Shown: one piece after another, positions 7,565-10,896 of the stretch
How the letters are laid out: every line of letters starts with the position of its first letter
Position numbering within the stretch: the stretch's first letter is position 1
Assembly (NCBI GenBank): GCA_947456995.1
Contig: CANGVB010000061.1
Location: forward strand, 1 to 10,896
Source: Bryobacteraceae bacterium
GTDB taxonomy: Bacteria > Acidobacteriota > Terriglobia > Bryobacterales > Bryobacteraceae
Reading direction: 5' to 3'
DNA length: 10,896 bases
Made by a program: the position numbers and the translations under genes
Notes under the pieces: generated by a model
What the model saw: the letters and a program-made list of their open reading frames with translations, nothing else
Told to the model about the DNA's origin: nothing
Database searches by the model: none

Positions 7565-7570
7565 CGGCAC

Positions 7571-7574
7571 GAGG
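7571..7574 (+). promoter_or_regulatory. Ribosome binding site of the DinB-like gene
   Basis: GAGG lies 10 bases before the ATG at 7585, at the long end of normal spacing. It supports that start, which also begins a clean signal peptide. Confidence 0.45.
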
Positions 7575-7584
7575 TTATTAATCC

Positions 7585-8097
7585 ATGAAGAAACTCGTTC
7601 TCGCCGTTTGCGCCCTAAGCCTGTCCATGTTCGCGCAGGACATGAAGGAAAATCCGATCGCTGCAGTTAGTGCCAACTACTACAAAGCCGTCTCAACCAA
7701 CATCACCAAGGCCATCGACAAGATGCCTGCTGACAAGTTCAGCTTCAAGTCTGTAGACGGCACCATGCCGTTTTCTGAATTCATCGGCCACTTGACCGAC
7801 GCCAACCAGAACTTCTGCACCGCAGTCACCGGTGGCACCAAGCCCGCCAGCATCCGTAAGGAAACTTCCAAGGAAGTTCTTGCCAAGGCCTGGGCCGCAG
7901 CCGTTGCTGAATGCACCAAGGCATGGGGCATGACCACCGACAAGAGCCTCGCCTCCATGATCAAGATGGGCACTCGTGAAGTACCGGCCGCACAGCCGAT
8001 GATGCTGAACCTGAGCCACACCTGGGAGCATTATGGCAACCTCGTCACCCTGCTCCGCATGAACGGCATGGTTCCTCCTTCATCTGAAGGCCGTTAA
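7585..8097 (+). CDS. Exported DinB-superfamily protein
   Basis: A 170-residue protein of the DinB/YfiT-like four-helix-bundle superfamily, whose members bind a divalent metal through three histidines. Candidate ligands are His69 ('FIGHLTDAN') and His145 and His149 ('LSHTWEHYGN'), matching the family's HxxxH near the C-terminus. Residues 1-17 form a signal peptide (MKK, hydrophobic core, SMFA before Gln18), so the domain acts outside the cytoplasm, unlike the thiol-transferase-type members. 'MPADKFSFKSVDGTMPFSEF' corresponds to the family's typical lead-in before the first metal histidine. Acidobacteria commonly carry such secreted DinB paralogues, but I know of no established activity for them. 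It lies 21 bases after the hydrolase gene and is closed by an intrinsic terminator. Damage-inducible expression should not be assumed from the name. Confidence 0.9.
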   Translation: MKKLVLAVCALSLSMFAQDMKENPIAAVSANYYKAVSTNITKAIDKMPADKFSFKSVDGTMPFSEFIGHLTDANQNFCTAVTGGTKPASIRKETSKEVLAKAWAAAVAECTKAWGMTTDKSLASMIKMGTREVPAAQPMMLNLSHTWEHYGNLVTLLRMNGMVPPSSEGR

Positions 8098-8120
8098 TGC
8101 CAACTTTGGTTTTACTCTCA

Positions 8121-8153
8121 CGGGGACAGTTTCGACTGTCCCCGTTTGCTTTT
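8121..8153 (+). terminator. Intrinsic transcription terminator after the DinB-like gene
   Basis: A perfect 10-bp stem (CGGGGACAGT 8121-8130 with ACTGTCCCCG 8135-8144) closes a TTCG tetraloop and is followed by TTTGCTTTT. It starts 24 bases after the DinB-like stop codon. The T-rich side is only on the plus strand, so it terminates rightward transcription. Confidence 0.9.
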
Positions 8154-8166
8154 GGTGCATCGTAAT

Positions 8167-8940
8167 ATGTTGCGTTCTCTTACCGTCAGCGATCCACAGC
8201 AGATCGATTCACTCCAGGATGCGGGCTTCAATGCCATGCATGTGGAGGCTTCAGCTCCAAACCTCTCCATCCTGCTTGAGGTTGCTGCAAAGCACAGCCT
8301 GCCCGTCTATGGGAGGATTCGATTACTGGCCCGGCCCGGCCTCAGCGATACTTCTCCAACCAACACACTGGGGCAACAAGTCGAGGGTGCCGAATGCCCA
8401 TCGCAACCTTTAGCGCAGGATCGCTGCCTACAGCTTTGCGAGCGCGTAGCTGCACAATTCCCGTGGGCGGGCCTCCAGTTAATGGGCCTCGGCTTTCGAT
8501 CCTTTCCAGCGCAAGCAACAGACCATGGTGATGCAAACTTTTACCGGAGCATCTGCTTCTGCGCCGCTTGTCAATACGGCTATGGTGCTGCAGGCTCCAT
8601 CCTCGAACATGTTGCGCGAGAAGCGATTGAAACGCCGTCACCTAAACATCCAACCGTCGACACGATGCTGCTTTGGCGTCGCAGCGTACAGTACGGCTTG
8701 TTGCGGCAAATTCACGACCTCGTCTCCACACCTCTTTGCCTGCACACCGCAGCTGAGCTTCGCTACACGGGGGACAGAAGCTCGCTCACTTTCGAAGAAG
8801 CCAAGGGGCTCGTTGCAAGTTGCTCAGTAGACCCGGAATCGCCTGAAGATTTAGCCCGTCTGACATCACTTCCCCGCCCCATGCCGGTTTATTGCACTTC
8901 AAATATTGCGCCAGAAAGTTTTTCAGGCGTCATACTCTAA
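8167..8940 (+). CDS. Hypothetical protein with CxCxxC motif, possibly TIM-barrel-like
   Basis: A 257-residue protein from the ATG at 8167; the family is not recognised with confidence. Alternative starts at TTG 8146, TTG 8152 and GTG 8155 overlap the end of the upstream terminator and are less likely. The N-terminal 'LQDAGFNAMHVEASAP' followed by 'AAKHSLPVYGRIRLL' has the alternating strand-helix look of a TIM barrel like those of glycoside-hydrolase-type proteins. The centre has 'RSICFCAACQYGYG' (Cys130, Cys132, Cys135), a CxCxxC arrangement seen in some uncharacterised TIM-barrel proteins and able to bind metal. It contains further cysteines (77, 87, 91, 191, 219, 243). No signal peptide or membrane segment is visible. 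The flavocytochrome gene begins 9 bases after its stop, so the two are probably co-transcribed. No good Shine-Dalgarno sequence is seen. The coding status is supported by tight packing and coherent composition; the function is unknown. Confidence 0.7.
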   Translation: MLRSLTVSDPQQIDSLQDAGFNAMHVEASAPNLSILLEVAAKHSLPVYGRIRLLARPGLSDTSPTNTLGQQVEGAECPSQPLAQDRCLQLCERVAAQFPWAGLQLMGLGFRSFPAQATDHGDANFYRSICFCAACQYGYGAAGSILEHVAREAIETPSPKHPTVDTMLLWRRSVQYGLLRQIHDLVSTPLCLHTAAELRYTGDRSSLTFEEAKGLVASCSVDPESPEDLARLTSLPRPMPVYCTSNIAPESFSGVIL

Positions 8941-8949
8941 GCAGAGACT

Positions 8950-10275
8950 ATGTCGGTACGAGGCTTGCTCTGGCTTTCGCTCTACCTGATCCTGATCACC
9001 TTGCCGCTGGGAGTGGCAATCATCTGGCCGGGCGAATTTGCGGACATTCCTTTGTTGATGAAGCTGGGCGTAGGTTTTGGCTTTCTTGCCTTCACCGTTC
9101 TGGGCCTTGAGTTCTCACTCATCTCAAAGATTCAATCCGTAGCCAGCGCTTTTGGTATGGATGCGCTGATTCGCTTTCACCGCCAAATGGGATTGGTTGC
9201 GACGCTCCTGGTATTCGGGCACGCAGTGGCGCTAGTCTTCAACGGTTACCCCTTAGCATGGCTGAATCCATTCGGCCCTGATACAACCTGGGCCATGCGC
9301 TGGGGGCTGATCGCGGCTCTTGCCCTGCTTCTGCTGATCCTCACGTCCCTCGCCCGCCAGCAATTGCGAATCCCTTATGAATGGTGGCAGTGGACTCACG
9401 ACCTGCTTGCAAAGGTTGTTGTTGTCTCGGCACTCGCGCATCTTCTGCTGGTAGGGGCGTTTTCTGCACAGCGCGCCATGCAGATCGTAATCGGTGGCGG
9501 GGTTCTATTGATAGTTGGGATCTCGGTCTACTTCCAGGTAATCAGGCCGCTTTGGCTGTGGTCACGACCCTGGACTGTCGTGGAAAATCTCAAGGTGTCT
9601 GCCGATACGCATACACTTACGCTCCGGCCCCACAATCATCCGGGCTTTCGGTTCGAACCTGGTCAGTTCGCATGGCTCAACACAGGCACTTCGCCTTTCC
9701 ACAAAGACCGCCACCCCATATCGATGTCCTCTGCGGCGCCGGATGAACTGGGCCAGGCGATTGAGTTTACGGTGAAGGATCTCGGCGACTGGTCTGGCAA
9801 AGAGGTGCCTGCCCTCCAAGCGGGAACCAAAATCTGGGTGGATGGCCCATATGGTGTCTTTACGCCAGACAGGGAGCAAGGCCCGGGTTATGTACTGATC
9901 GGCGGCGGAGTCGGAATTACACCCTTGCTGTCTATCTGCGAAACCTTTGCTGCACGCGGTGACCTGCGGCCGGTTTACCTCTTCTACGGGAGTGCCTCAG
10001 TTGAGAGTCTTCGCTTTAGAGACCGGCTCGCAGCGCTACAAGCCCGGATGAACCTGCATGTGATCTACGCGCTGGAAAAGCCACCAGAAGGCTGGCAGGG
10101 CGAAACGGGCTACATCACTCAGGCTGTACTCGAAAAGCACTTGCCCGCACAACACAAGCGCTTCCAATATTTCATTTGCGGCCCAGGGCCGATGATGGAT
10201 TCCGTAGAAAGAATCCTGCCGAAGCTTGGGATTCGAGGCAGACAGATTCACACCGAAAGATTCGTGATGGTTTAG
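8950..10275 (+). CDS. NOX/ferric-reductase-type transmembrane flavocytochrome
   Basis: A 441-residue membrane protein that should pass electrons from NAD(P)H through FAD and two b-type hemes across the membrane, to oxygen, ferric iron or another acceptor. Hydrophobic segments cover residues about 5-27, 38-58, 78-100, 115-135, 152-172 and 176-200 (ferric-reductase domain). His77/His91 and His150/His164 form two helix-borne pairs, each with 13 residues between partners, as expected for bis-heme ligation in NADPH oxidases. The cytoplasmic half has the FAD motif 'RHPISMSS' (254-261), the pyridine-nucleotide motif 'GGGVGITP' (318-325) and 'CGPGPMM' (410-416), ending in 'HTERFVMV'. Length and order match bacterial SpNOX-like proteins and other ferredoxin-reductase-family members. 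It follows the CxCxxC protein by 9 bases. Electron acceptor and choice of NADH or NADPH cannot be read from the sequence. Confidence 0.92.
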   Translation: MSVRGLLWLSLYLILITLPLGVAIIWPGEFADIPLLMKLGVGFGFLAFTVLGLEFSLISKIQSVASAFGMDALIRFHRQMGLVATLLVFGHAVALVFNGYPLAWLNPFGPDTTWAMRWGLIAALALLLLILTSLARQQLRIPYEWWQWTHDLLAKVVVVSALAHLLLVGAFSAQRAMQIVIGGGVLLIVGISVYFQVIRPLWLWSRPWTVVENLKVSADTHTLTLRPHNHPGFRFEPGQFAWLNTGTSPFHKDRHPISMSSAAPDELGQAIEFTVKDLGDWSGKEVPALQAGTKIWVDGPYGVFTPDREQGPGYVLIGGGVGITPLLSICETFAARGDLRPVYLFYGSASVESLRFRDRLAALQARMNLHVIYALEKPPEGWQGETGYITQAVLEKHLPAQHKRFQYFICGPGPMMDSVERILPKLGIRGRQIHTERFVMV

Positions 10276-10278
10276 CGG

Positions 10279-10896
10279 CTACTTCACTTTGTCGGAGGCT
10301 TTTTTAGTGGGCACCATTTTTGCCCCGGCACCTACTTCAAAATTGCTGGCAGGCAGACCAGAGTTGATCGTTACTTCGTTCGAGTAGAGTTCCAGATTGC
10401 GCTCGCCATTGCGGCTGCGTGTGATTGCCCAGGGCCACATCACACCTTGCGTCAGGCGGTATTTGGCATAGCGGGTATCCTGCTCATCCCAGCCTTTGTC
10501 TTTTGCATTTTGCCGTTTGTAATAGCCCCGAACTGGCAGTTTTGTTGAGGCATGGAGATAGATCGCCACTTCGCGATTCTCGCCATCGGTGACATTTACA
10601 ATCTCAACCGGCTGATTTTCGAATACTTCCTGGCCGCGGCGTTCGAAGATCATGTCCTTGTCATTGGCGCGGCATCTCAGGATATACATTGCGTTGCGTA
10701 GAACGCCTTCTTCCCAATTCTTGATCTGCTCTTCTTCCATGGGCTTAGCCCCACGATAAGAAACATCCCAGGCTTTACCCTCGCCACCGAAAATCACAAA
10801 GTAATCCTGCTTCTTGCCAAAGACCTGCTTGTCGCGCTGCTTGATACCGGTGGCGGCATCGGCGTACATTGTCTCAAAGCGAGCCACGGCCAGCCC
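10279..10896 (-). CDS. LolA-like (outer-membrane lipoprotein-sorting type) protein, C-terminal part
   Basis: The last 206 codons of a gene that continues beyond the window. The frame stays open to position 10896, and the GTG at 10887 is probably an internal Val rather than the start. The region reads as the beta-rich convex half of LolA/LolB-like periplasmic proteins. It includes 'QPVEIVNVTDGENREVAIYL', then 'LPVRGYYKR' and 'RYAKYRLTQGVMWPWAITR', then 'VTINSGLPASNFE', close to the usual order in Acidobacterial proteins of this kind. Such proteins bind lipid or lipoprotein in a half-barrel. A short Lys-rich end follows. Its stop faces the flavocytochrome stop, with only three bases between. 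Any signal peptide would lie outside the window. The fold call is moderate; no specific partner can be given. Confidence 0.78.
   Translation of the reverse strand, partial: GLAVARFETMYADAATGIKQRDKQVFGKKQDYFVIFGGEGKAWDVSYRGAKPMEEEQIKNWEEGVLRNAMYILRCRANDKDMIFERRGQEVFENQPVEIVNVTDGENREVAIYLHASTKLPVRGYYKRQNAKDKGWDEQDTRYAKYRLTQGVMWPWAITRSRNGERNLELYSNEVTINSGLPASNFEVGAGAKMVPTKKASDKVK

Noticed and set aside
8146..8166. TTG or GTG starts for the CxCxxC protein
   Set aside because: TTG at 8146 and 8152 and GTG at 8155 lie in or directly after the T-tract of the upstream terminator; ATG 8167 gives a sensible N-terminus.
10276..10320. Terminator between the flavocytochrome and LolA-like genes
   Set aside because: There is a T-run at 10300-10305, but I could not pair a stable stem in front of it.
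10885..10887. GTG as the true start of the LolA-like gene
   Set aside because: The frame continues open to the window edge, and a LolA-like protein should begin with a signal peptide, which is missing here.
1..10896. CRISPR array, toxin-antitoxin pair, insertion sequence, tRNA or phage module
   Set aside because: No repeated units, terminal inverted repeats, clover-leaf sequence or small paired genes were seen on either strand.

Overview
The window looks like ordinary chromosomal DNA of an Acidobacteriota bacterium, probably of the Solibacteres/Bryobacterales type. This is inferred from moderately high G+C (judged by eye), several exported S9 peptidases with signal peptides ending in 'LLAQ' or 'FAQ', an exported DinB-like protein and a LolA-like protein of a kind common in that phylum. 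No rRNA, tRNA, mobile element, CRISPR array, phage gene or integration scar is visible. Genes are packed tightly, and no stretch over 100 bases lacks a gene.

Left part (1-5798): a large exported S9 (DPP-IV-type) peptidase on the minus strand is divergent from a small atypical FAD-dependent-oxidoreductase-like protein on the plus strand. The FAD-like gene runs tail-to-tail, with a 54-base overlap, into a second exported S9 peptidase of the acylaminoacyl-peptidase type (S9C). The S9C gene is the second gene of a minus-strand pair. The first gene of the pair encodes an uncharacterised predicted lipoprotein, and 7 bases separate them.

Middle part (5806-8153): the lipoprotein gene is divergent from a COG3618-type metal-dependent hydrolase (amidohydrolase-2 superfamily, lactonase-like), and their 5' ends overlap or abut. 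The hydrolase is followed by a secreted DinB-like protein. A perfect TATAAT overlaps the hydrolase stop codon, and an intrinsic terminator with a 10-bp stem and a TTCG loop closes the unit.

Right part (8167-10896): an unrecognised protein with a CxCxxC motif and possible TIM-barrel character lies 9 bases before a NOX/ferric-reductase-type membrane flavocytochrome. Three bases after that gene's stop, a LolA-like gene converges from the minus strand and runs off the window.

The likely working theme is extracytoplasmic peptide breakdown (two S9 peptidases plus a lipoprotein), sugar-lactone or related hydrolysis, and membrane redox chemistry. I do not see a convincing new multi-gene defence or biosynthetic system. 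The points most worth a second look are the FAD-like protein with altered cofactor motifs, the CxCxxC protein next to the flavocytochrome, the ambiguous (possibly ATT) start of the lipoprotein gene, and two promoter-like elements set so close to start codons that they suggest leaderless mRNAs.
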